From Vitrella brassicaformis (taxonomy: Eukaryota > Sar > Vitrellaceae): a stretch of 64,000 bases of DNA. The stretch covers positions 55,893-119,892 of the forward strand of contig CDMY01000325.1 of assembly GCA_001179505.1 (NCBI GenBank). The letters are read 5' to 3'. Shown piece after piece: positions 12,386 through 24,233 of this stretch. Positions within the stretch are counted from its first letter, which is position 1; each line of letters begins with the position of its first letter. The notes beneath the pieces are model-generated. The model was not told the origin of the DNA and did no database searches. It saw only the letters and a list, made by a program, of their open reading frames with translations. Position numbers and translations under genes: made by a program.

Positions 12386-13211
12386 GGGGGGGGGAGGGAG
12401 GGAGGAGGGGTGACAAAGGGAGGGAGAAACGTGTGCGTGAGAGTGCATGTGTGTACCAATTCAATAAATATGGGGGCTGGGTCGGCATGAGGGTTTCTGT
12501 ATATGGCTGTATTGTATGTAGATGACCCGACTGCCCACAGCCATGGGAAAAGGGAAGGGGATTGCCGCTTGCTGGCCTCTGGCTCCCCCACTTTCTTGCT
12601 CACTGCCTGACTGACTGACTTGGGTGTGTGCATGTGTGTGAGCGTGCAGTGGCTGCTTGATTGAGTGATGATGGTGATTCGTGACGTATTTGTATGCAGG
12701 AAGGAATGGCTGGCTCGATTTTGGTCTGAGCGATCAGTGCACATGAGTGAGTGCCTTCCCCTGTCTGTGTGGCTGCCTGTCTTCCCCCCCGTCTGTCTGT
12801 CTGTCTGTCCCTCAGTCAAGTGAGTTTCCCGTCTGATGCATCAAGGCAGTACAGGGTGGGTGGGTGGATGGTTTTGAGCGAGAGTGAGCCGGCGGTCCGA
12901 TCTGTCTGTAGTTAGAGATACGTTTGTCCGATTGATTGATCGGATCGATCGATCGATCGATCGATACATATATATACATGTACGGATAGCTACACGTCGT
13001 GCGTATGAGCGATGTACTGTGCTGTGTACATGTATACATGTATACATCGGGCGCAGTGGCTCACTCACTCGCTCACCCTCTGACAGACACAGACACAGTG
13101 GGTGCATGCACTGCACTTGCGCGCGGAGAGGGAAAGACAGAGTGGGACTGCGTTCACACACGAGTAGCGTGCATGTGGACGTGTGGTCTTCCTGGGGTTG
13201 CAACCGGACAG

Positions 13212-13273
13212 GCAGACAGAGAGCTTATGTGGGCAGACAGAGAGCTTATGTGGGCAGACAGAGAGCTTATGTG
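13212..13273. repeat. Three-copy 21-base minisatellite
   Basis: The unit gcagacagagagcttatgtg(g) occurs three times head to tail with no differences in the shared bases. It lies in the gene-poor stretch. Confidence 0.85.
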
Positions 13274-14514
13274 TACATGGTGCATATATGTGGTCCATCA
13301 CTGGAAGATTGATTTTCGGTAGCGAGTGGGTGCTCCAACCAAGCCACTCGCTGACCTTCCAATGATGACCGATCGGTGGACGGACGGACGGACGGACGGA
13401 CGGAGGGAAAGACAGACGGACGGAAGGACGGATCGATCTGCTCCCACATCTCCATATGCATACGATCTGCATCCTTTTTCCTCCTCCGTATGTATATCAC
13501 AGACAAGCACCGTATCTATCGCACTTTCTGCACATACGGGTGCAGGAGACTATCGGCAGTGAGGTGATGGGCCATTTGTGTCTGTCTTCGTGTCCTTTAA
13601 GGTGTCATATTCTCCTCCCTCCCTCCCTCCCTCTGTCTGTCTGTCTGTCTGTGTATGAGTTTGCCTGTGTGGTGTGTATGTACATATATGTCTACGTATA
13701 CATATGTGCTGTAGTGAGTTGTGTGGTGTGTTGGGAAGCGGGCCGCTCAAACATTGGGCTTGGCCCCTCTGACGCCCTCCCAATCGATTGAGCGTCGAGT
13801 GTCGGTTTTGATGTCTCTCTCAGTCAATCCATTCGTTGATGGATGCAGGCAGGAAGACAGACAGCTGATGATTCATTCCTTTTTCGATCCGTATACACAG
13901 TACAGGTACAATATCGTCCGTCCCCTCATTCTTCACTACTCGTGTCGTCCGTGTCCCTTCTTTCTTTACTTTCCTCACTGGTCTGTCTGTCTGTCTGTCT
14001 GTCTGTCTGTTCGCCCGTCTGCCTGCCTGCCTGCCTGTGCGGCGATCCGGCTGCTCGGCTGTCTGTCTTGTTTCCCCACTTTGCTGTTTACGTCCGCTTT
14101 GCTGGATGGCTGGCTGTGCAGTGTCGATAGATAGCAGCAGGTATGACAGGTATCAGATTCGTGCCGCGTGTGATGTGAGTGAGTGAGTGTTTTTGCGTGT
14201 CGTGTGCGGTGGCCACGTGATACATACGTGGCACGAGGAGTGTGCGAGCGAGACGAAATGCGAGTACCATACGGGGAGACTCAGCTCAGTGTGGGTGGAA
14301 CCATCCTAAACCATCCATTCGTTCGCCAGAATGCGTGTTGGCATCTAGTCACGTTTTGTGAGTACTTGAATCGTGGTGGGGTGGCGTGTGTGATCCCGTG
14401 TGTGCCGTCATAATCGTTCGTACTCGCGCAGCCTCGTGCCATGGACGGACATGTGTCTGACTTTTGCTTGCCACTGGTTGAAGTGTGCGGAAATGGAGTA
14501 TGTAAATGCGTTGA

Positions 14515-15810
<1,296 letters not shown>

Positions 15811-15989
15811 TCCTATAGCTAATCATACAGCCACACATCCGAGCGAGCGACCAGAGCAGAGCTGTCTTTTCGATCACTGCATTCACTCGTAATACGCATT
15901 TGCCCTCATGTCTGTCCGTCTCTCGCTCTCTCTCTCTCTGTGTGTGTGTGTGTGTTGTGTGTGTGTGTGTATGTGTGCAGGTATTGCTG

Positions 15990-18542
15990 ATGGAGGCGAT
16001 CCAGTTGCAGCAGAGGTACAGCAGTGGGTCGCTGTCAGCCAACCAAGCACACAGGTGAGGGAGGGTGCGTGGGCAACACCCCCCACCCCCCCACACACTC
16101 ACTCACACCACCTGCCATGCCATCCCGTGTGCGTCATATGTGGCTGTCTGTCCGTCATCCTTTCCATCTGCAGGCGTGTGCGCCGTGTGTTTGAGGGCCA
16201 CAGTTTGGTTGCGCGCAAGTACGGTGCGGTGGTGTATCTGAAGGCCGTCAAGGAGTACCTCCGGCAGGCCGCTGCGAGGGTCATGTGCACGACAGACGAT
16301 GGTGAGTGAGTGAGTGAGTGAGTGAGTGCATGACACACGTACACACACACACACATAGATAGATAGATAGATAGCTACACATACATGTGTGTTACGTATG
16401 TGTTACGTATGTGTTGCTTGCTTGCTTGCTGCATGGCATGGCATGGCTGGCTGGGCTGCAGCGTTGTTGACCAGGTTGCGCGACGAGTGGCGGGCCCACA
16501 GCTGGAACATGACGATGCTCAGGGAGATCCTGATGGCCAACGAGGACAAGTTGGTCACCCCGCACGTCGACGCGTCTGTCGTCTTGTTGTGCCTCCACCA
16601 ATTCGGCCGAGAGGTCAGTCAGTCACCCTCGATGGATGGATGGATGCATGGACATTCTTACTTACACATACACACATACACAAACATCATGATCACACAT
16701 CGGTAACATCATGATCACACATCGGTGTGATCATGATATGTATGATGTTGTCACTCACTCACCAGGTTTCAAGGACCGTCAGGTCACCGCCCTGCTCAAG
16801 AAGATTGATCGCATCCTCGTCAAGAAGAACACCATCCAGATGCTCGTCGAACTGGGTAGGCACCTTACCTGCACACACGCCGCACCGCTGACACACACAG
16901 CAGGGGGCGAGGCCAGCCAAGGAGTGGATGTGATGTATCTATGTATGTGTGTGTGTGTTGCTCCGTGGTTGTGTATGAGCCGACACGCACGACCGAGCGG
17001 CAGGCGGCATCCAGCGAATCGACGGCATCGAAAGGCACTACGAGTTGACGGGCCTGCTTGGAAGGGGCGGGTAGGCAAGCATGTAGAGACACATCCATAC
17101 ACGATTATCGTGTGTATGGTATGGTATGCATGCATGCATTGTGTACGTGTGCGTGTTGTGTCTTGTGTCAGGGATGGCTGCGTACACTCGGCCATCCCCG
17201 TCGGTGGCTCCACGGATGCCGAGGTGGCCATCAAAACGATTCCCAAGAACACTGGAGAAGAGGCACAATGGTAAGACAAGAGCGCATGAACACGTGCAGT
17301 GCAGTGCAGTGCAGTACAGTGTGTTGTGTTGTGTTGTGTGTGTGTCTGTGTGTGCAGTGACGCTGCCGTCATATACGAGCGGCTAGCACGTGTCCCAGCC
17401 CACCCAAACCTCGTGCGTGTGCGGGGCGTCTACGAGACCGTCGACGCCATCCATGTGGCGATGGACAAGTGTAATGGACTCGACCTTGTGAGTGCATATA
17501 GACAGTGTAGTGTATGCAATCCAGAACTGCATGTCTGCCTGTCTGTCTGTCTGTCTGCGTGTGCATATGTGTGTGCACTTAGGCACACTTCGCCTTCGTG
17601 GACCACTGTGACCGTCCGATCGGCGAGGACCTCGTCAAGTCGATCATGCGGCAACTGTTCCAAGGACTGCAACACCTGCATGGCCACCAGGTACGTACGT
17701 ACGTATGCATATGCATTCATTCATCACATCCACGTGTGAAGACTGACCAACTGCACTGCAGCCACTCAATGCGATGGATGTGTGCATGCAGATTCTCCAC
17801 AGGGACATCAAGCTTCTGAACCTGATGTTCGACGGGCGGCTGGCGAGGCTCATCGATGTCGATCACGGCTTACTCCTCGACCGCCAGCCCGCATCCAACA
17901 TATGCTCCAAAAGCCACTGTCGTCGTCGGCACACCCAGTTTCAACGTACGTAGGCTAAGAGGGCCGGCTGCATATGTAAATAGACTGCCATTCGTGTGCG
18001 TGTGTGCCTATGTGTAGGCGCCTGAGACCTGGTTTGGCCGATATTCAGTCCAGAGCGACCTGTGGCAATGCGGCGTAGTCATGTACGTCACACACAACAC
18101 AAACACACAGGGATGTGCCGCATATGTATGTATGTATGTATGTATTTATGTGCCTGTTTGTTGTATGTGTGCGCACAGGTATGTGCTCTTGTGGAAGCGA
18201 TTCCCATTTCGCCCGCCGTAAGTGACACACATGTGTGAAGCCGGGCTGAGTGACAAACGATCCCTTTGTTTGATGTGTAACCTGTGTTGTGTGCGGTGCG
18301 TCTACACAGGCTGAGTGCGCGCGCGAGACGCTGCGTTGCCCCCATGCTGCAGAAGGACGAAGCTCAGCGGGCGATGGACCAGGCGACGTGTGATGAGAAG
18401 ACGCCTTTCGTGACAGCTGGCGAGAGCGAGAAGGAACGTGTCGGCTCAGAGCTGCCTGTATCGTCCTCAGCTGCCCATGACCCATCACCACATGGTCAAC
18501 AAACCCAGGCCAGGTAGCTGCATGGACGCACACACACAGACA

Positions 18543-18583
<41 letters not shown>

Positions 18584-19624
18584 GTGTGAGTGAGTCGGCG
18601 AGCACAAACAGCCAGAGAGAGAGGAATGCGTGTGCCTCCACTTATCTGTCTGTCCATCTATCGATCTACATTCATGTGTGTGTATCGTGTGTGGATGTCC
18701 CCCATGCAGGCCCAAAGTGGGGACTGCCTGAGCGTTGCTGAGGGCGAGTACTTTACGATCATCTATGCGGGGGATGCCAACGGCTGGTCGCGAGGACAAC
18801 TGGCGAGCGGCGCGGTTGGTGAGCCACACACACAAATACGCACACGAAATGGCTCTTGGTTTGTATATCTGCAACCATTGGCAGTTGTTGGTCATGCTCA
18901 GGGATGGATCGCTACCTACATTTTATATTCGAGTGGCTCTTCCTCATTGCCCCCTGCACAGGCAGACATAAAAATTCAGTCACGTGCGTGGCGTGTGTGA
19001 GCGAGACAGAAAATTTTTGCGCGCATGCGATCTTTTTGATTCGATCATGGATGCAGGCCCGAACGCGATGCTGGCCTGTTCCAGCAATACCTGTCTGACT
19101 TGGCCAAAGTACGCACAGTACATTGTGCATGAAGGCAGGCCTGCCTGCATGCATGCCTCCTCTATGTCTTTCTCTGTCGTGCAGGGACCGCCACTAAGTG
19201 CCGACATGTGGGCAGCGTCGCCCGACGCCTGCCGGCTGCTCATCTCCCTGCTCACGCTGGCACCGGACAGGGAGACACACACATATGCACGTCTGTGTAT
19301 GAATCTGTACATGTCGATCTGTCTGTCTGTCTGTCTCTCAGCAGGAGACGCCGAAAGCCATCCCGCCCATCATACAAGAAGAGATTCTGTTTGCGCATGT
19401 GTATGGTGTGTTGTGTTTGGTGTGTCTGTGCGCGTGCCGCAGGTTGATAGTGGTGTTGTTTTGCTGAAGAACTACGAGGTGATCCACCCCACAACAACAC
19501 ACGCAGTGACTGACCCAAAACAAGAACCACAAGGTGATCCATGGCTTGCCACACACCCGCACAAGTGGACCAGGTACCGACACACTCACTCGCATGCACA
19601 CAGACAACACGCAGACGCTCACTG
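15990..19624 (+). CDS. Cullin-N-like region fused to a protein kinase
   Basis: The start is placed at ATG 15990 (MEAIQLQQRY). The first exons (15990-16860) resemble a cullin N-terminal repeat: KYGAVVYLKAVKEYLRQAAA, then LLTRLRDEWRAHSWNMTMLR and EILMANEDK, then LLKKIDRILVKKNTIQMLVE. A protein kinase domain follows: GLLGRGGDGCVHSA (glycine loop), EVAIKTI (lysine), LHRDIKLLNLMFDG (catalytic loop), APETWFGRYSVQSDLWQCGV (APE and helix F). The DFG motif is changed to DVDHG but keeps the metal-binding Asp. The C-lobe seems to resume after about 19050 (LFQQYLSDLAK, then DACRLLISLLTLAPDR, a usual kinase end), with a serine-rich insert and an SH3-like piece (18709-18965) between. Frames do not join cleanly near 16615 and 18517, so this may be two genes or a partly decayed one. 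A ubiquitin-ligase link is inference. Confidence 0.55.
18709..18965 (+). CDS. SH3-like domain exons
   Basis: Two exons joined across an intron at about 18814-18899 give LSVAEGEYFTIIYAGDANGW, then SRGQLASGAVGWIATYILYS. This follows the SH3 pattern of a hydrophobic-acidic RT loop, a central NGW and a final GW(I/F)xxxY. SH3 domains bind proline-rich peptides. The exons lie between two parts of a kinase domain, so the SH3 may be an insert in the kinase or a separate inserted unit. The tail of this domain is repeated at 20877 and 21702. Confidence 0.5.
18901..19045 (+). repeat. Dispersed repeat with SH3 tail, copy 1
   Basis: The piece around ggatcgctacctacatttta is repeated at 20877 and 21702. 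Copies 1 and 2 also share further blocks: TTCAG..CAC, GGCGTGTGTG, GAGCGAGACA, TTTTTGCGC and CGATCTTT, separated by small indels. Confidence 0.7.
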
Positions 19625-19810
19625 ACTGAGGCCGTGTGTATTGTGTTCTGGTGGCTGCAGTGTGTGGTCGGCTCCCTAGTGTTCATTGTCTAGTTGTGAT
19701 CGGCGCATCACGGTAAGACAGGTAGGGTACCAACACACATGCGGCACACACATGATGACCACACGCACGCCCTTGTGTTGCTGTGTGTGTTGTGTGCGTG
19801 CTGCTTGAAG

Positions 19811-21688
19811 ATGGCGAAGCCATGGCCGAAGATGTTCATGGTTCCTGTTGGCGAGCAGCAGCCCATCGACAAGCTTGAGCAACGATTGCGCCCACACGAG
19901 AGCCGGAAGAAGATCTCCTACGACAAGGCCCTTGGAGTCACTGTGCTGTAGGACAGCCAACGCACCAAATACAGCGGCGTCAAGGACACGCGCCCAGACG
20001 GTAGGCGACTGGGAAGGCTGCATGTGCAGGCTGAATGCATCAATCAATTGTGTGCTTGATATGCCGCTGCTCTCGCCGCAGGTGCATAGAGAGATGTTCT
20101 TAAGGGGATAGGACAATGCAGACAGGCGACTACCCGGTCTGCCAGCGTACGGCAACGAGGGCGCCCCGTGGTGACCCTTCTGTTTCGCAACCGCCCGCAT
20201 CGCCACTACGAGATCCTGTACCCAGTGTAAACGAAGACACAACACACACACACACACGGCCGCACACACATAAGACCACTGGTTGCCTATGCAGATTGCC
20301 ACCAGGTCTGCTTCACGCCAGTCGAGGCCTTTGAGGGCGTGTGCTCCAATTGCCGCGTCTATTGCGTCTTGCGCACACGGGTAGGGACCGAAGTGACACG
20401 ACAAGGTGCCGTTGATGGTTGGTTTTGCGTGTGTTTCACTGCAGGACATGCTCAAGTGCATGCACCGATTCTGCGGGCCATGTGCCAAGAAGCTGTGGAA
20501 GAAGGGGAGGGGAAGGCCACACCACGACGCCTCCACATTGTCCGCCATTCTCGACTGTCGCTGCCTGCCTGCATGTTTGCTCGCTCAGGAACAGCTGGAT
20601 GGCGACGAGAAGCGCCCGATTTGTTTCCGGTCAGACGACGCCGTCGGGCAGTGGCACAGTGCCGACTCTGTTCCGGCAAGGAAGATGTGTTCAAGCTGAC
20701 CTGCTGCAAGAAGGTACGCCCATCTCTCTCGCCCATCTGCAAGGAGGAATGTGTGTGTTTGTGTGTGTTTGTGTGTCTGTGCAGCCCGGAGAGGGTGAGG
20801 GCAAGGGCGCGGAGCGTCAGCCGGAGGCGTCCGCATGGGCGTCCGACGTGGACGGCGGCGCCCGGCCATGCTCGCGCATGGATCGCTGCCCACATTTTAT
20901 ATTCGGACGTCTCTTTCTTGCTGCCCCCTGCACAGACAGACAAGCACACATGCATTCAGCCACCTGTGTGGCGTGTGTGGTGGTAAGCGCAGCATCAAGA
21001 TGACCGAGCGAGACACTAACTTTTTGCGCACATACGATCTTTCTGCACGAATGGACAAGCCCTTGATTCACGGCAGGGCCGATTCATGTGTAATTGGTTC
21101 GCGTTTATAATCTCTGTTCTCGTCCCACACTACTATCACCTCCTCCTCTATCATCTCATCCATCCATCCACACGCAACGCATGGCTGGATGGAACACATC
21201 ATGCGAGTTGTGTGGCTGCCTGGTGTGTTTGCTCCATTCAGCCATACTGCCCGACACCACACGAGCCTATCGCAGAGCCATCAAACAGCAACCTGCCGAC
21301 TGCTCCTCTTCCTTCAAGTGCCGAACAGGTGTGCAAGTTGCAATATGACTTAATCCTTGTCATCCATCTGTCCATCTTGATTGGTGCGTGCATTGATTCG
21401 TGCAGTTGCCCTCGAGCAGCAGCCACCCCCTCCCAACCAGCCAACCGAGGCCGAGGACGTGGCCGAGGATGACGAGAACCAGCCCGCCGACAGGGGTGAG
21501 AGACAGACGGCCCATATCGATCTCTCAACTCATCCATACCATACCAATTCATTTGGCCCTCAGGTGAGAGGCCCATGACCAGCGCGAGGCAGGTCATGTT
21601 GGAGTTTGAGGAGTGGGTCGGGCAGCGGCGGGCGCGCGCGAGGAGGCCGACAGCCGGGCCAAGCAGCCGACAGCAACAGCAGCGTTAG
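19811..21688 (+). pseudogene. Degenerate RING-finger gene (plus strand)
   Basis: A start is possible at ATG 19811 (MAKPWPKMFMVPVGEQQP), but that frame stops at 19951. Later exons read PVVTLLFRNRPHRHYEILYP (20180-20230, faintly like the end of an OTU protease). Then come VCSNCRVYCVLRTR and, after an in-phase intron, DMLKCMHRFCGPCAKKLWKK. Together the last two give CxxC, CxH and CxxC spacing, which is a RING-type zinc finger. The last RING pair appears damaged: the frame gives KRPICFR where CPxC is expected. A final pair of exons (21410-21688) encodes an acidic proline/glutamine linker and a charged tail (MLEFEEWVGQRR, ending RQQQQR, stop). Intact RING proteins act as ubiquitin E3 ligases. Mixed frames and the early stop suggest a pseudogene or a poorly resolved model. 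Confidence 0.45.
20877..21045 (+). repeat. Dispersed repeat with SH3 tail, copy 2
   Basis: It encodes AWIAAHILYSDVS in one frame, matching the SH3 tail at 18905, and continues with the same blocks as copy 1 up to CGATCTTT near 21044. Confidence 0.7.
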
Positions 21689-21701
21689 GAGTAGCAGCGG
21701 C

Positions 21702-21770
21702 GGAGGATCGCTGCGTACATTTTATATTCGAGTGGGTCTTCCTCTGGCGTCCCCTGCGCATGTCTGCTCA
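21702..21770 (+). repeat. Dispersed repeat with SH3 tail, copy 3
   Basis: Short third copy beginning ggatcgctgcgtacatttta. One frame gives RIAAYILYSSGSSS. It starts just after the stop of the RING-like gene, so it appears to be a fragment rather than a used exon. Confidence 0.65.
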
Positions 21771-22026
21771 CAGAGGACACCTGGCCAGCCGATTGCCCCT
21801 TCGTGGTATCCCTTTGGCAGCGCCTTCAAAATGTCAGACATATCATGAATACTGACATTTTGATCTCTGCGCGTCTGTAATATCTGATTGACCACAGAAT
21901 GTCGCCGTCAACATCACCTCAAAAGAAACACATGCTTTTCCCCCCCCCTCTCTCTCCCCCGCTTCTTTCCATCTCTCTGTCTCTCGTTTGTCTTTCCATC
22001 TGTCTGAAATCTGTCGCACACTCGAA

Positions 22027-23684
22027 TCAGTGCGGCATCAGCACGGCGGTCTTTTTCTCAGCTTGCTGCTTGTGCTTGGCAGGCCCCGTGGCCACGAGCA
22101 GCTCGTTGAGGTCGAATTTCGTGTAGTCGCGGAAGTGGCGAACGGCGTAGGGCTGATGGAGGCATGCGTCGACGTTGATGTGAAAAGGCAGCACGGCAGG
22201 CAGGAGGAGTTTCGCGGCTTCAAAGGTGTCAATCTTGAGGCTGGGCAGGACTTTCTTTCTCTCGAAGGCCTGCAGCTTGCAGCACATATGCTTCCATTTT
22301 GTAAAAGGGGCACACAATGGAAGTTTCGTCTCACTTGCATCAGGCAGAGCAGCTGGTGGGCAACACTTCCATCGGGCCAATGCTCCGATGTCTGCTCGTC
22401 GTTCACACAACTTTTGACAGCTGAGCGCGCTCGCAGAGCCGACTTGTGAATCTTGAGGCCCTTCAGCTTCTGGTACAGCTTGCCTGCGCGCATCCTGACT
22501 GAATTAGGTGTCTCTTTGTCTTCCATCATCTTGAGGTTCGCTCCAGGGTGGCGAAAGCGCTGCTCGTCTTTGAGAGCTCTTGGATCATCTTTGTGCATGC
22601 CTGTTTGAAAGAGAGCAGACTTTGAAATGGCTGCTCAACGTTGTAGGAGAAGCCATAACGCTAAATACACACATAGGGGAGGGGTAGAGGCCTTGGTGTA
22701 TGCGTGTCTCACGTCTCTGTACGTTTGCACTTACCTGGTACCAGAACGCGTAGTTTTTCAGCATGTAGAGCTCTTTAATGCTGCTGTCATCATTCAGGCT
22801 CGCACCCTGTTTAGGAACGGACAGTCATGAGAAAACGGAATGAATCTGCACAGCACATGAATCGATGTGTCCACATCGTTACCTTGCAGCCCCAGTACTC
22901 TCCGAATTGGTCAATCCAGGTAAGGAGCACGACCAGCAGCCCAGATCCCGTGAGGCCCGAACTCTGGCGAGCAATGGATACAACCCAGCAGGGCTTGTCC
23001 GTCCGAATGGCGAGAGTGCCTGGCGCTTCATGATACATTGCGTTCAGGTCGAAGAAAATCTGGCCGTGCTCGAAGCCCGGCATTTCCTTCGGGCCGTGCG
23101 CTTCGATGTCGTCGATACCGGTCAGGCCCACCACCACTGCTTGCTTTCCTGAGAAGACCCGACGCCTGTATATATGCACGAAGGCATGCGTCAGGAGACA
23201 CGTCGGAAACGTATTTGGCATGTATGCCTTCGGTGCTCGGGAAAATGGCCTTAGACTTACAGTGACAAGTCTTCGGCGAATTCCTCAAAGCCCCAAGCAC
23301 CAACGCTAAATGAGAGCTTCATGTGACTGTCATTTAGCGGGAATTCAGGGGAGGCAGCTTTCGTCCTCAACTCCACTTTGCTCTGCAATTTTTCGGGAAT
23401 GCGAACGTGGCAAACTCTTTGCAGCTCTGCCGATTGATCTCCAGGCCTGTGCAGCATCCTCATGAACGGGACTTCAGGTGCCCTGCCAACACACATATGC
23501 AAGCATACATACGTATACACACAGACAGACAGACAGACAGGTGGACAGACGAACAGCTATGGATGCGGTCTTACGAATGCACACCATCTTGCCGTCTCAC
23601 GTACCTGCCCCAGCAGAGGGGGTCGTCAGCCTGGGCTGCGGCTCCCAACACTGAGAGCAACAGGAGGAGAAGAAAACCCGCCAT
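22027..23684 (-). CDS. Secreted protein of unknown family
   Basis: The start is the ATG at 23684, because it opens a clean signal peptide (MAGFLLLLLLSVLGAAAQA) followed by DDPLCWG. The next exon joins in phase (RAPEVPFMRMLHRPGDQ ... FSVGAWGFEEFAEDLSL). Then comes RRVFSGKQAVVVGLTGIDDI ... GQIFFDLNAMYHEAPGTLA ... DQFGEYWGCK, and after another intron GASLNDDSSIKELYMLKNYA with FWYQ. A helical, lysine-rich exon follows, and the last exon is AFERKKVLPSLKIDTFEAAK ... VLMPH and stop. The joins I could check agree in phase. The exon at 22370-22600 has two possible frames. The product is exported or enters the endomembrane/plastid route. There is no transmembrane helix after the signal and no recognised catalytic motif. 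Confidence 0.7.
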
Positions 23685-24233
23685 TCTCCGTGCGTGGGGG
23701 CTAATGGAGACTGCATGCATTTTTCAGGCCGGGAAAGCTTCCTGGCCAACTGTCGGCCGCCTTGGTGATTAGAGCAAGAGGTAGCCAGAGGCCAACTTCG
23801 CAGCCAGACGCACTGTGGCCGATGCGAACGTGCTTTGACCGAGATATCCTCAGCGTCGAAGATCCATCCATCCACTGTTACAGCACGTCTACCCTCGTCA
23901 ACTTCAAAAGCGAAGAGTCTTCTCTGGCCGAGAATAACGTCTCTCAAAGGAATACTCTCAATGTACCCTTTCAGAGTATGGAATACATTGAGAGTATGGA
24001 AGAGGAAAGCTGCCCACAAACAGCAAGTCGCGGCGCGGGAACGCTCAGTTAGTTCGTCTATAATTTTCATCGGGACAGAAGCTACCCCGTACACATAGGT
24101 ACACACTTGACTGCTATCACCTCCTCCTCGATCTGCATCCACATGCCTCATCTCATCCATCCGTCCACACACAACGCATTGGACGAGCTTTTGCAGCTCT
24201 AAACGCATCACACCATGCCCATGCCTTCATAGG
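23685..24233. other. Intergenic with inverted repeat
   Basis: Spacer between the start of the secreted-protein gene and the end of UTP7. It holds a TGCATGCA site near 23713, a word bound by some apicomplexan AP2 factors, and the hairpin at 23952-23997. A minus-strand open frame crosses it but shows no family signal. Confidence 0.4.
23952..23997. repeat. 14-bp perfect inverted repeat
   Basis: Arms atactctcaatgta (23952-23965) and tacattgagagtat (23984-23997) are exact reverse complements around an 18-base loop. The flanks contain a third, shorter copy of GAGTAT. There is no T-run after it that would suggest a bacterial-type terminator. Confidence 0.85.

Noticed and set aside
12040-12819. Open frames spanning the N gap
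   Set aside because: They are artefacts of N being read as open sequence, with repeats on both sides.
13377-13440. Possible CRISPR-like or other ordered array
   Set aside because: It is a plain CGGA microsatellite with no spacers, in a eukaryotic sequence.
19811-20230. Complete OTU deubiquitinase
   Set aside because: Only the end (VVTLLFRNRPHRHYEILYP) is faintly OTU-like; no catalytic Asp-Gly-x-Cys motif was found and the frames do not join.
19676-20548. 290-codon minus-strand open frame opposite the RING-like gene
   Set aside because: It runs antisense to the CxxC/CxH/CxxC exons, has no domain, and its composition is explained as the shadow of the plus strand.
23597-24211. 205-codon minus-strand open frame across the UTP7/secreted-gene spacer
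   Set aside because: It covers the signal-peptide exon in another frame and includes the inverted repeat; no family signal.
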